From Sphingopyxis sp. H073 (GTDB lineage Bacteria; Pseudomonadota; Alphaproteobacteria; Sphingomonadales; Sphingomonadaceae), in the NCBI RefSeq assembly GCF_001468395.1, contig NZ_LNSG01000014.1, positions 16,849-80,848 on the forward strand: a stretch of DNA of 64,000 nt. The letters run 5' to 3'. The notes below the pieces were generated by a model. That model did not search any database, was not told where the DNA came from, and saw only the letters and a list, made by a program, of their open reading frames with translations. The position numbers and the translations under genes were made by a program. This document shows positions 35,333 to 43,108 of the stretch, piece by piece; within the stretch, counting starts at the first letter, position 1, and each line of letters opens with the position of its first letter.

Positions 35333-37096
35333 TTATAGGCTCAAAATCTGACGCACCTTATCGCCTAAACCGGCAAATCTATGGAAGGACGCCAAATCCT
35401 CCGATTTTGCCATCTTCTCAGTGAATCTCTTCTTCTCGGCGTTGTCGAACCTCAACGATTCTGAGCCGTCTGGGTCTATAATCCGCTTACAATGAGGAGA
35501 TAGTAAATCCTCATCGAAAGCGTTTTCTATTCCCGCAGATGCTATTTTATTATTCAAATTTCGCGGGATAACGTATTTGAAAAGCCCCTCGGTTTCCTCA
35601 AGATTTGCCACCTGCCTCTCTGCGTCACAATCCCATATGAACAGTATTTTTCTGTTAAGTCCGATTGCAGATATCAATTTGTAATAGTGAACGAGCTGCT
35701 CTTTGGAAGATTTGTCGTCCAATCTATCGATAAACTTTATATTATCCAATCCAGAAATATTAAAATATCTATTTAGTATTTTTCTGTTGCTACCTTCCGT
35801 AAATATAATGACCCTATCCCCTGAGAAACTAAGGGCCTCTAATCCTTCGTCAAATGTAGCAAATCCTTCTGTTAAAATTGATAAACCTTCATTTTTCGAA
35901 ATTTTGACAATCTTTTTCTGCCTATTTCCTGCCTGAACTGAATGAAGCGCACCCTCCGGAGCCAAGGCTACAGTCGTTGGAGAATGGGTTGCCATAATCA
36001 CCTTTGTCCCTTTAGAAACGAAGGCGCGGCCTATGGCGTCTAGGAGGACCCTTATCATCGATGGGTGAAGAGATGCATCAACCTCACCTAAAAGTAAAAC
36101 TTTCGGCAGCATAAATGACTCATTAGAGTAGTAAATACTTATGACGAGAGCCAATAAAACTTTTTCCCCTGACGAAAGGTTATCAAAATTACATATATCT
36201 CCAGATATTTTATTTCTTAGATTTGCGACAAAAGAGTATCCTTGGATGCTTTGAATTTTTATATGCTCCTCATCGGGAGTGGTAATTTCAAATCTAAACG
36301 CTTCTCGCGAAGCTGACATCTTTCCCATTTCATCGAGAAGTTTGTTTATTGGAACCCAAGGAGGTTGAAACTTTTTGCGGAAAATCGCTCTGCTCTTGGC
36401 CTTTGACGCGCTTCTCCCGGCTTCGAATTGGTTGTGGCACCAGTTAAATTCATCAATTATAAATTTGGAAAATATTGTACTCAAAGAAAAACCAAGTATA
36501 CTTCCAGAATTTTGAACCGGAGAAAACACCTCATAGAATGTTTCTTGATCGATGACGTGGGGCGGTTTTGAACTTTTTTGGATTAGCGACCATATGGCTG
36601 GGTGCTGCGAACCTTTGGGAAGGCCGACCGTATCAGTAAGCCACAGCGTTAATTTTTCTCGATATTCATTTACATGGGATTGGATGGCTTTTCCACGCGG
36701 CTTAAAATTCCAAAAATCTTCCACGGAGTTGTAAAAACTTGCGACGTCCGGATAAGAAAACGTTGGTTTCCATGGAGAGGATAAAGATGCAAACAAGGTT
36801 TTTATCGGCGGAAGCCAATTTTGATGAAACTCTGTAAATCCCTGATTTGAAAGTTGCTGTATCTGATTAGGAACTTGCCCTTGGTTACTAGAAACGAAGA
36901 ATGATTGGAAGTTGAAATACTGGATTTCGTCTGATCTGAAATTGTCTATTTGACAATTTCCGCTGTCGATTGCTTGAAGAAGATGGGTTTTACCTGACCC
37001 ATTTCTGCCGGTTAGGATCGTAAATTCAGGCAATTCCACAGAATCAAATTGGCGGATTGATATATGTTCGCCTACAAATTTTAGTTGCATTGGCAT
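35333..37096 (-). CDS. OLD-like ATPase with TOPRIM nuclease domain (putative defence protein)
   Basis: The 587-residue protein has an N-terminal ABC-type ATPase split by a long helical insert: Walker A GRNGSGKT (30-37), signature LSSGEK (307-312), Walker B region VLLLGEVD (333-340) and H-loop THS (370-372). A C-terminal TOPRIM-like domain has the acidic motif IFTEGSN (Glu434) and a DxD in FIWDCDAE (Asp489, Asp491). This is the OLD-family layout known from phage defence nucleases. The Walker B aspartate is replaced by Gly337, which is unusual. The gene is AT-rich against a GC-rich genome and stands alone, so it was probably acquired. The ATG may be 37096 or 37090. Confidence 0.85.
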   Translation of the reverse strand: MPMQLKFVGEHISIRQFDSVELPEFTILTGRNGSGKTHLLQAIDSGNCQIDNFRSDEIQYFNFQSFFVSSNQGQVPNQIQQLSNQGFTEFHQNWLPPIKTLFASLSSPWKPTFSYPDVASFYNSVEDFWNFKPRGKAIQSHVNEYREKLTLWLTDTVGLPKGSQHPAIWSLIQKSSKPPHVIDQETFYEVFSPVQNSGSILGFSLSTIFSKFIIDEFNWCHNQFEAGRSASKAKSRAIFRKKFQPPWVPINKLLDEMGKMSASREAFRFEITTPDEEHIKIQSIQGYSFVANLRNKISGDICNFDNLSSGEKVLLALVISIYYSNESFMLPKVLLLGEVDASLHPSMIRVLLDAIGRAFVSKGTKVIMATHSPTTVALAPEGALHSVQAGNRQKKIVKISKNEGLSILTEGFATFDEGLEALSFSGDRVIIFTEGSNRKILNRYFNISGLDNIKFIDRLDDKSSKEQLVHYYKLISAIGLNRKILFIWDCDAERQVANLEETEGLFKYVIPRNLNNKIASAGIENAFDEDLLSPHCKRIIDPDGSESLRFDNAEKKRFTEKMAKSEDLASFHRFAGLGDKVRQILSL

Positions 37097-37770
37097 TCCC
37101 CCAGACCTGCGTCTTAATGCTCGCTAGCTTAGCGTAAAACTGTTGTTGCCATAGTTCTTTTTGTCGGACTGTCGGTAGCGGTGGTGTTTACCAAACCCAC
37201 GGATTCAAGGCGAAATGGAGAACGTGCCGTTCGGTACCGACACCATGCCACACCCTCACCCATGCGCGCCCGGAACCCCCTCACCATCACGGCCAAGCCG
37301 CCGCCGGAGGTTCAGGCGCAGATCGCCGCGCTGCCGCTTGGGCGATCCTTCGCGCGGCCCCGACCTCCTCCATGTCAAGCTCATCGCGCTATACGACCGG
37401 CACCATGTGCCGCCCGAGTGGCTGCCCGCGCGCCCCTGAAACCTTGGTGCCGCGCCGGGCGGCTTCGCTGCGGCCCCACCGCAAGATGAGGCTTTCCTAC
37501 ATTATCCCGCCATGCTTCAAGCGGCCCGGAAAGCAGCATCCTTCCCTTTACGGCGCGCCATCCTTCCGCAGCGGCCCGGCAAGCGATCGCCATTGGGCTG
37601 AACTTTCCTGAACTTTGGATTCAGGGAGCGCGCCCTGCATCCCCGGAATCGGTGGCCGTCCGCGCCCGGTATCGCATGCGAAGGCGGAGCCACGTCAACG
37701 TGACCGGGCGGCGCGCAATAGCGCCGATCGCGGGAGATCGACGCCCGCGTCGCGGCTTATCGACTATGGA
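37097..37770. other. Gene-poor gap between the OLD-like gene and tRNA-Cys
   Basis: The first 80 bases are AT-rich and belong to the foreign block, including the probable promoter of the OLD-like gene. From about 37180 the base composition returns to that of the host. Apart from a short remnant resembling a LigT-like protein (37262-37439) no gene can be supported; several short frames exist but none is coherent over its length. A short direct repeat CTGAACTTT occurs at about 37598 and 37608. Confidence 0.6.
37262..37439 (+). pseudogene. Possible fragment of a 2'-5' RNA ligase/LigT-like gene
   Basis: One frame reads MRARNPLTITAKPPPEVQAQ, and a second frame downstream reads GDPSRGPDLLHVKLIALYDR followed by HHVPPEWL and a stop at 37437-37439. 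Joined across a frameshift near 37345, the pieces resemble the N-terminal part of LigT-like phosphodiesterases (the 'LHVTL...LGD...PP' region). The catalytic HxT reads HVK. The rest of the gene is missing. The assignment is weak and rests on short similarity. Confidence 0.3.
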
Positions 37771-37844
37771 TGGAGGCCCGAGCCGGAATCGAACCGGCGT
37801 ATACGGATTTGCAGTCCGCTGCGTCACCACTCCGCCATCGGGCC
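37771..37844 (-). tRNA. tRNA-Cys (GCA)
   Basis: The 74-base gene on the minus strand folds as a cloverleaf: acceptor GGCCCGA/TCGGGCC with discriminator T and encoded CCA, anticodon loop CTGCAAA giving anticodon GCA, and T-loop GGTTCGATTCC. The discriminator U (U73) is the main identity base of tRNA-Cys. A promoter of good fit lies upstream at 37873-37901. Confidence 0.97.
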
Positions 37845-37872
37845 TCAGGCGCAGAATTGCGTGGAGACAGCG

Positions 37873-37901
37873 CCCCTAGCCGCTTTGTTTCGCAGTGGCA
37901 A
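37873..37901 (-). promoter_or_regulatory. Promoter of tRNA-Cys
   Basis: On the minus strand TTGCCA (37896-37901) and TAGGGG (37873-37878) are 17 bases apart, ending 28 bases before the mature tRNA 5' end. The GC-rich discriminator that follows is usual for stable-RNA promoters. Confidence 0.6.
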
Positions 37902-37996
37902 TCCGTTCGTTTCGCAATCTGCATCATCCGGCACGCGCATCGATGCGCACTTGGCTCCATCCCCTTTGCCCGCTATGCGCGGCGCGGCGGGGTCTT

Positions 37997-38040
37997 ATGG
38001 CTGTATTACTATTGCAATACAGCCATGCTTGGGCTAGAAC
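37997..38040 (+). promoter_or_regulatory. Promoter with palindromic operator upstream of the pcm-like gene
   Basis: ATGGCTGTATT and AATACAGCCAT (37997-38007 and 38016-38026) form a perfect 11-bp inverted repeat with an 8-base spacer. It overlaps the -35 element TTGCAA (38012-38017); TAGAAC (38035-38040) follows 17 bases later as -10, 42 bases before the gene at 38083. The geometry is that of a repressor operator covering a promoter. Confidence 0.55.
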
Positions 38041-38082
38041 CGCGCGATACAGGCTTGGGCCCAGGGAATCGGATAGAGACGG

Positions 38083-38745
38083 ATGGCAACGAAATTGAGC
38101 GAGACGGGTGCGGCCGCGATGCGCGCCGCGATGATCGACAGCCAGCTGCGCACCAACGACGTCATCGACCCCGACGTCGTCGCCGCGATGGCCGCGGTGC
38201 CGCGCGAGGCGTTCGTGCCCGCCGCGCTTTCCGGCGTCGCCTATATGGACCGCGCGATCGCGCTCGGCGACGGCCGCGCGCTCAATCCGCCGCTCGTCAC
38301 CGGCCGCCTGCTCGTCGAGGCGGCGGTGCGGCCCGGAATGCGCGTGCTGCTGGTCGGCGCCGCGACGGGCTATACCGCCGCGCTGCTCGCGAAGCTGGGC
38401 GCCGAGGTTCATGCCGTCGAGGAACGCGCCGACCTGATCGAGGCCGCGCGCGCCGCGGCGGGCGATCCGGCGATCGCCTGGACCCAAGGGCCGCTGGCCG
38501 CCGGCGCGCCGAAAGCCGCCCCCTTCGATCGCATCATCATCGAGGGCGCGGTCGAAACGCTGCCCGACGCGCTCGTCGCACAGCTCGCCGAGGGCGGGCG
38601 GATCGTCGCCGCGCGCCGCGATGGCAGCGTCTCGCGGCTCGTCCAGGGCGTGAAGGCGGGTGGCACCGTCGCGCTGCGCGCCTTCGCCGACATGGACGTC
38701 GCGCCGCTGCCCGGATTTGCCGCGCCCAAGGGCTTCCGGTTCTGA
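38083..38745 (+). CDS. Protein-L-isoaspartate O-methyltransferase family protein
   Basis: The 220-residue protein has the Pcm layout: 'AMRAAMIDSQLRTNDVIDPDVVAAMAAVPREAFVP', 'YMDRAIALGDGRALNPPLVTGRLLVEAA', the SAM motif 'RVLLVGAATGYTAALLAKLGAEVHAVEER' and 'DRIIIEGAVETLP'. Conventional Pcm repairs isoaspartate; alphaproteobacterial members just before tolC are sometimes of unknown target. It is followed by tolC after 41 bases and probably cotranscribed. Confidence 0.92.
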   Translation: MATKLSETGAAAMRAAMIDSQLRTNDVIDPDVVAAMAAVPREAFVPAALSGVAYMDRAIALGDGRALNPPLVTGRLLVEAAVRPGMRVLLVGAATGYTAALLAKLGAEVHAVEERADLIEAARAAAGDPAIAWTQGPLAAGAPKAAPFDRIIIEGAVETLPDALVAQLAEGGRIVAARRDGSVSRLVQGVKAGGTVALRAFADMDVAPLPGFAAPKGFRF

Positions 38746-38786
38746 GCGTTGCCCGCCCCCTCCCCCGTTTCAGGCTGAACAAGACG

Positions 38787-40274
38787 ATGCATGACAAGAT
38801 GACTATCGCAACCGGTCGCCGCGCCCGCTGGCTTGCCGGTCTCGCCTTCGGCGCGCTGGTCGCCGCATCGCCCGCGCACGCCGAAACGCTGCAGGGCGCG
38901 CTCGCCAAGGCCTATGAAAACAACCCGACCTTGACCGGCGCCCGCGCGGGGCAGCGCGCGAACGACGAGAATGTGCCGATCCAGAAGGCGGCCGGGCTGC
39001 CCTCGGTCGGCGCCAGCGTCGACTATCAGGAAAATCTGGTCGTCCCCGGCAACAGCTTCTTCACCCCCGGCCGCTCGGTTTCGACCGGCGCGCAGCTGTC
39101 GGTCCCGCTCTATCAGGGCGGCGCGGTGCGCAACGCGGTGAAGGCCGCCAAATATCGCGTCGAGGCGGGGCAGGCCGACCTCCGCGCGACCGAGGCGAGC
39201 ATCTTCTCGCAGGTCGTCGGCGCCTATATGGACGTCATCCGCGACATCGCGATCGTCCAATTGAACCAGAAGAATGTCTCGGTCCTCAGGACCAATTTGC
39301 AGGCGACGAGCGACCGGTTCGAGATCGGCGACCTGACGCGCACCGACGTCGCGCAGTCGCAGGCCCGCCTCGCGCTTGCCGAGGGCGACCTGCGCACCGC
39401 CGAATCGAACCTGATCCGCAGCCGCGAATCCTATATCCGCCTGGTCGGCGACGCGCCGACCGACCTGCAGGCGCCGCCGGTGCTGCCGAACCTGCCGACG
39501 ACGGCCGAGGAAGCGGTGGCGATCGCGCTCACCAACAATCCCGACATCGACGCCGCGAACCAGCGCCTCAGCGCCGCGCGCGCCGACATCGGCGCCGCGC
39601 GGGCGACCCGCGCGCCGAAGGTTTCGGCGACGGTCAGCGGCGGCTACAACAATAACCTCAACTCGATCCCCGCCGGCAACACGACGTCGGACAATACGAC
39701 GACGAGTACGATCGCCGGCGTGTCGATGACCCTGCCGATCTTCCAGGGCGGCCGCGCCTCGGCGCGCGTGCGCCAGGCGCAGGCGCAGACCAGCCAGGCG
39801 ATCGAGAATTATGTCGCGGTCGAACGCGACGTGATCGCCCAGACGCGCGGCGCCTATGCCGCGTGGCAGGCGAACGAGCGGATCATCGCCGCGACCGAAC
39901 AGGCGGTCGGCGCCAACGGCCTGTCGCTCGAGGGCGTCCGCGCCGAAAACAGCGTCGGCACCCGCTCGATCCTCGACATTCTGAATGCCGAACAGGAATA
40001 TCTGAACACGCAGGTCCAGCTCGTCTCGGCACGGCGCAACAGCTACGTCGCCGCTTTCTCGGTCCTCGCCGCGATGGGCAAGGCCGAAGCGCGCGACCTC
40101 GGGATCGAAGGCGGCGCGCTCTATGACCCCGAGGTCAATTATCGCCGCGTGAAGGGCCAGCTCTGGGACTGGGCCGACGATCCGAAGCCGCAGCAGCAGG
40201 CAACCGACACCAGGACGGTTCCGGCCCCCGACGCCGGCGTCCCCGCCTATGTCGAAATGGGCCCGAAACAATAA
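38787..40274 (+). CDS. tolC: TolC family outer-membrane efflux protein
   Basis: The 495-residue protein has a signal peptide ending AHA-ET, then two outer-membrane efflux repeats with long helices (e.g. 'GQADLRATEASIFSQVVGAYMDVIRD', 'QTSQAIENYVAVERDVIAQTRGAY') and the TolC phrase 'NSVGTRSILDILNAEQEYLNTQVQLVSARRNSYVA'. It forms the trimeric channel-tunnel of type I secretion or RND efflux. The end is a Pro-rich tail. No pump genes adjoin, as in many alphaproteobacteria. The start may be 38787 or 38799. Confidence 0.94.
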   Translation: MHDKMTIATGRRARWLAGLAFGALVAASPAHAETLQGALAKAYENNPTLTGARAGQRANDENVPIQKAAGLPSVGASVDYQENLVVPGNSFFTPGRSVSTGAQLSVPLYQGGAVRNAVKAAKYRVEAGQADLRATEASIFSQVVGAYMDVIRDIAIVQLNQKNVSVLRTNLQATSDRFEIGDLTRTDVAQSQARLALAEGDLRTAESNLIRSRESYIRLVGDAPTDLQAPPVLPNLPTTAEEAVAIALTNNPDIDAANQRLSAARADIGAARATRAPKVSATVSGGYNNNLNSIPAGNTTSDNTTTSTIAGVSMTLPIFQGGRASARVRQAQAQTSQAIENYVAVERDVIAQTRGAYAAWQANERIIAATEQAVGANGLSLEGVRAENSVGTRSILDILNAEQEYLNTQVQLVSARRNSYVAAFSVLAAMGKAEARDLGIEGGALYDPEVNYRRVKGQLWDWADDPKPQQQATDTRTVPAPDAGVPAYVEMGPKQ

Positions 40275-40374
40275 GGCTTGGCAAAGGCCGCCCCCGGCCG
40301 GTAAGATGATGGTTAACCGCCTGGTAGGGCGACCCTGATATCGTGGGGCCCGGAATGGGCAAATGGGGGCAGTA

Positions 40375-40812
40375 ATGGGCGATCTGTCGCGGGAACCATC
40401 GATGGAAGACATCCTGTCGTCGATTCGGCGCGTCATCGCGCGCGACGAGGCTCCCGGTGCCCGCGCCCAGCGCGTCGCCGCCGCGAACGAGGATGTTCTC
40501 GACCTTCACGAAGGGGAAGCGCCAGATGATGCGATGGCCGATGCACCGCCCGTGATCCCGACCGAGGAAGAGCTGCTCTCGGCCGCCAGCGCCGATGCCA
40601 CGCGCCAGTCGCTCGAAGCGCTGACCGCCGCGGTCGCGCCCGCGGTCACCGCCGCGATCCCGGCCGCCGCGACCGGCGGCCGCACGATGGAAGACGTGGT
40701 GATCGAGGCACTTCGTCCGATGCTGAAGGAATGGCTCGACGCCAACCTTCCGACGATGGTCGAGGCGATGGTCGCCAAGGAAATCAGCCGGATCACCGGC
40801 AAGAAATTCTGA
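40375..40812 (+). CDS. popZ: PopZ-like polar-organising protein (DUF2497)
   Basis: The 145-residue protein has the conserved N-terminal helix 'SREPSMEDILSSIRRVIARDE', an acidic disordered middle, and the C-terminal oligomerising helices 'RTMEDVVIEALRPMLKEWLDANLP' and 'VEAMVAKEISRITGKKF'. PopZ forms a polar condensate that anchors the chromosome origin in Caulobacter. The protein is shorter than Caulobacter PopZ (177 residues). Start ATG 40375 gives the family start MGDLSREPS. In sphingomonads it often follows tolC, as here. Confidence 0.92.
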   Translation: MGDLSREPSMEDILSSIRRVIARDEAPGARAQRVAAANEDVLDLHEGEAPDDAMADAPPVIPTEEELLSAASADATRQSLEALTAAVAPAVTAAIPAAATGGRTMEDVVIEALRPMLKEWLDANLPTMVEAMVAKEISRITGKKF

Positions 40813-40820
40813 TACTTATG

Positions 40821-40951
40821 CTCCTCCCTGCCGCAAAGCGGTGGGGAGGGGGACCATCCGAAGGATGGTGGAGGGGCGGAAGCGCTGCGTTGTCGCCCCT
40901 CCGTCAGCGCTTCGCGCTGCCACCTCCCCATGGCTTCGCCACAGGGAGGAA
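40821..40951. repeat. About 130-bp palindromic dispersed repeat, copy 2
   Basis: It begins CTCCTCCCTGCCGCAAAGCG and ends GCTTCGCCACAGGGAGGAAG, with GTGGGGAGGGGGACC facing CCACCTCCCCATGG and inner arms GAGGGGCG/CGCCCCTC. The plan matches copy 1 at 31827-31958. It fills the gap between the convergent popZ and nudC genes. Confidence 0.85.
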
Positions 40952-40952
40952 G

Positions 40953-41822
40953 CTACCCCGCCCAATCCTCCAGCAAATAACGCGCGATCGCCAGCGGCGG
41001 CGGCGCCATGAAGCTCGCCCCCATCTCGCCGGAGAGCGCGGCCCGCACCTCGGCGCGGTCGACCCACATCGCCGCCTCGAGCTCGGTCGTATCGATCGTC
41101 AGCGCCGTATCATGCGCGACCGCGCGGCAGCCGATCATCAGCGACGAGGGGAAGGGCCAGGGCTGGCTCGCCACATACACCACGTCCGACACCTGGATCC
41201 CCGCCTCCTCGAACAATTCGCGCGCCACCGCCTCTTCGAGTGATTCGCCAGGCTCGACGAACCCCGCGAGCGCCGAGAAGAAGCCCGGCGGAAAGCCCGG
41301 CTGACGCCCGACGAGCACGCGGTCCTGATATTCGGCGAGCATGATCACCACGGGATCGACGCGCGGGAAATGCTCCGAACCGCAATTGTCGCACTTCCGC
41401 CCCCAGCCGCCCCGAAAAATCCCGGTCGGCGCCGCGCACACCGCGCAGAAACCGTGCCGCGCGTGCCAGTCGACCAGGCTGCGGGCGCCGCCGTAAAGCG
41501 CCGCCTCCTCGGGCGACAGCAAGGGGATCAGCCGCATCACCGTCCGCGAGCGCGCGTCGATGCGCGTGCCGGGCGCGGGCGCGTGGACGAAGCGCGGCGC
41601 CCCGGCATCGTCGATCCCGAGCAACAGCAGCGCGCGCTCGTCGGCGGGGTCCAACGGTTCCCAGATCAACCCGCCCCGCTCGCCGGGGACCGGATCGATC
41701 CCGTCCATCGCGAGACAGGTCGCGCGCGGATCCTGCGTTGCCGCCGCAAACGCTTCCGCATCGGTACGCAGGCGATCGGCGCGGTCGAGCCGCGCTCCGG
41801 TGAAACCAAGCGGCAGCGGCAT
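40953..41822 (-). CDS. nudC: NAD(+) diphosphatase
   Basis: The 289-residue Nudix enzyme has the zinc site Cys126, Cys129, Cys144, Cys147, the Nudix box starting GFVEPGESLEEAVAREL at 187, and the NudC hallmark 'SQPWPFPSSLM'. It cleaves NAD(H) to NMN and AMP and can remove NAD caps from RNA. ATG 41822 overlaps the serine hydrolase stop by one base, so it is the last gene of the mutY-hydrolase-nudC operon. Confidence 0.97.
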   Translation of the reverse strand: MPLPLGFTGARLDRADRLRTDAEAFAAATQDPRATCLAMDGIDPVPGERGGLIWEPLDPADERALLLLGIDDAGAPRFVHAPAPGTRIDARSRTVMRLIPLLSPEEAALYGGARSLVDWHARHGFCAVCAAPTGIFRGGWGRKCDNCGSEHFPRVDPVVIMLAEYQDRVLVGRQPGFPPGFFSALAGFVEPGESLEEAVARELFEEAGIQVSDVVYVASQPWPFPSSLMIGCRAVAHDTALTIDTTELEAAMWVDRAEVRAALSGEMGASFMAPPPLAIARYLLEDWAG

Positions 41823-43108
41823 CAGGCCATCACATCCTTGTAGAAATTCTTCCCGAAGTCGCGCTGGAAGGGCAGCGCCTCGGCGGGCATATATTGCGCA
41901 TAGCCACCGACGCGGCAGCCGCGCTTGCGATCGACGAAGCCGATCGTTCCCGCCGCGCCGCCCCAGCCGAAAACGCCCTCGCCCGTCGGCGAGGTCGGCA
42001 GCGACACGCGCCCGCCCGCGCCGAACCCTTCGCCCTCGACGAAGCTGTTCTTTGTCGAGGCGCCCGCGGGCAACAGGTTCGACATCGCGAGCCTGGCGGT
42101 CTCGGGCTTCAGGATCCGCACGCCGTCCGTCTCGCCTTCGCCGAGCAGCATCGCGAGGAAGCGGTCATAGTCGCGCGCGGTCGAAACGAGCCCGCCGCCG
42201 CCATAAGGGATCGGCGGCTTGTCGAGATAGATCGAGCTCGTCGCGGGATCGATCGGCAGCAAGGCGCCACCAAAGGGGGCATAGTTGGTCGAAAGCCGGC
42301 CGACGTCGGCCGCCGCGACCTGAAACCCCGTGCTCTTCATCCCCAGCGGATCGAACAGGCGCGTCTTCAGGAACAGGTCGAACGGCTGCCCCGATACGAC
42401 CTCGATGACGCGGCCGAGCAGGTCGAGCCCGACCGAATAGCTCCACTGCGTGCCGGGTTCGTGTACAAGCGGCAGCTTGGCGAGCCGGTCGGCGAATTCG
42501 GCAAGGCTCGGCGCGGGCTTCGACGCCGGCAAGCCCGGAATCGGCAGGCGGCTGACCTGCCCGCCCAGAATCCCCTGCTCGTTATAGGCGTCGCGCAGCG
42601 GTCCCTTCTGGACGATCCCGTAACCGAGGCCCGCGGTATGCGTCAGCAGGTGGCGCACCGTGATCAGCGTCTTCGCATCGCGCACGTCGGTCAGCGAGCC
42701 GTCGGGGGTGTTCTGAACCTTCATCTTCGCAAAGGCGGGCAGGATGTCGGCGATCGGCTGGTCGAGCTTGAGCTTGCCGTCCTCGATCAGGATCATCGCC
42801 GCGATGCCGGTGACCGGCTTGGTCATCGAATAGAGGCGCCAGATCGTGTCGCCGTCGACCGCCCGCGCCGAATCCATCGCCTGCGTGCCCGCGCCGAAGA
42901 CGTCGAGCGCGCCCTGCCCCTTGCCGATCGCGGCGAGCGTCCCGGCGAGTTCGCGCCGGTCGACGAAGCCCTCGATAAAGGCCGCGGTCGCCGGATAGGC
43001 CGCACCGCCGTCGGCTTTCCACGCCAGCGCCGCGCCCGGCAGCATCAGCCCTGCGCCGCCCAGCGCGAAACCGCCCAGCAGCGCCCGGCGCGAAACCATC
43101 ATGGTCAT
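41822..43108 (-). CDS. Serine hydrolase, class C beta-lactamase family
   Basis: The 428-residue protein has a Tat-like signal (SRRALLGGFALGGAGLM), the active-site SMTK (94-97), the YSV loop near 'TQWSYSVGLDLLG' in place of YxN, and a 'FGWGGAAG' loop (third motif). This matches EstB-type esterases and penicillin-binding-like hydrolases; beta-lactam activity cannot be claimed. It is secreted, probably periplasmic. Its start overlaps the mutY stop (ATGA). Confidence 0.92.
   Translation of the reverse strand: MTMMVSRRALLGGFALGGAGLMLPGAALAWKADGGAAYPATAAFIEGFVDRRELAGTLAAIGKGQGALDVFGAGTQAMDSARAVDGDTIWRLYSMTKPVTGIAAMILIEDGKLKLDQPIADILPAFAKMKVQNTPDGSLTDVRDAKTLITVRHLLTHTAGLGYGIVQKGPLRDAYNEQGILGGQVSRLPIPGLPASKPAPSLAEFADRLAKLPLVHEPGTQWSYSVGLDLLGRVIEVVSGQPFDLFLKTRLFDPLGMKSTGFQVAAADVGRLSTNYAPFGGALLPIDPATSSIYLDKPPIPYGGGGLVSTARDYDRFLAMLLGEGETDGVRILKPETARLAMSNLLPAGASTKNSFVEGEGFGAGGRVSLPTSPTGEGVFGWGGAAGTIGFVDRKRGCRVGGYAQYMPAEALPFQRDFGKNFYKDVMA

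Noticed and set aside
37181..37611. Short open frames between the foreign gene and tRNA-Cys as genes
   Set aside because: None has a coherent protein or ribosome-binding site; one pair is listed only as a possible pseudogene fragment.
42400..42480. The serine hydrolase as a beta-lactam resistance gene
   Set aside because: It has SMTK but the second motif is YSV rather than YxN and the sequence fits EstB-like esterases; resistance cannot be claimed.
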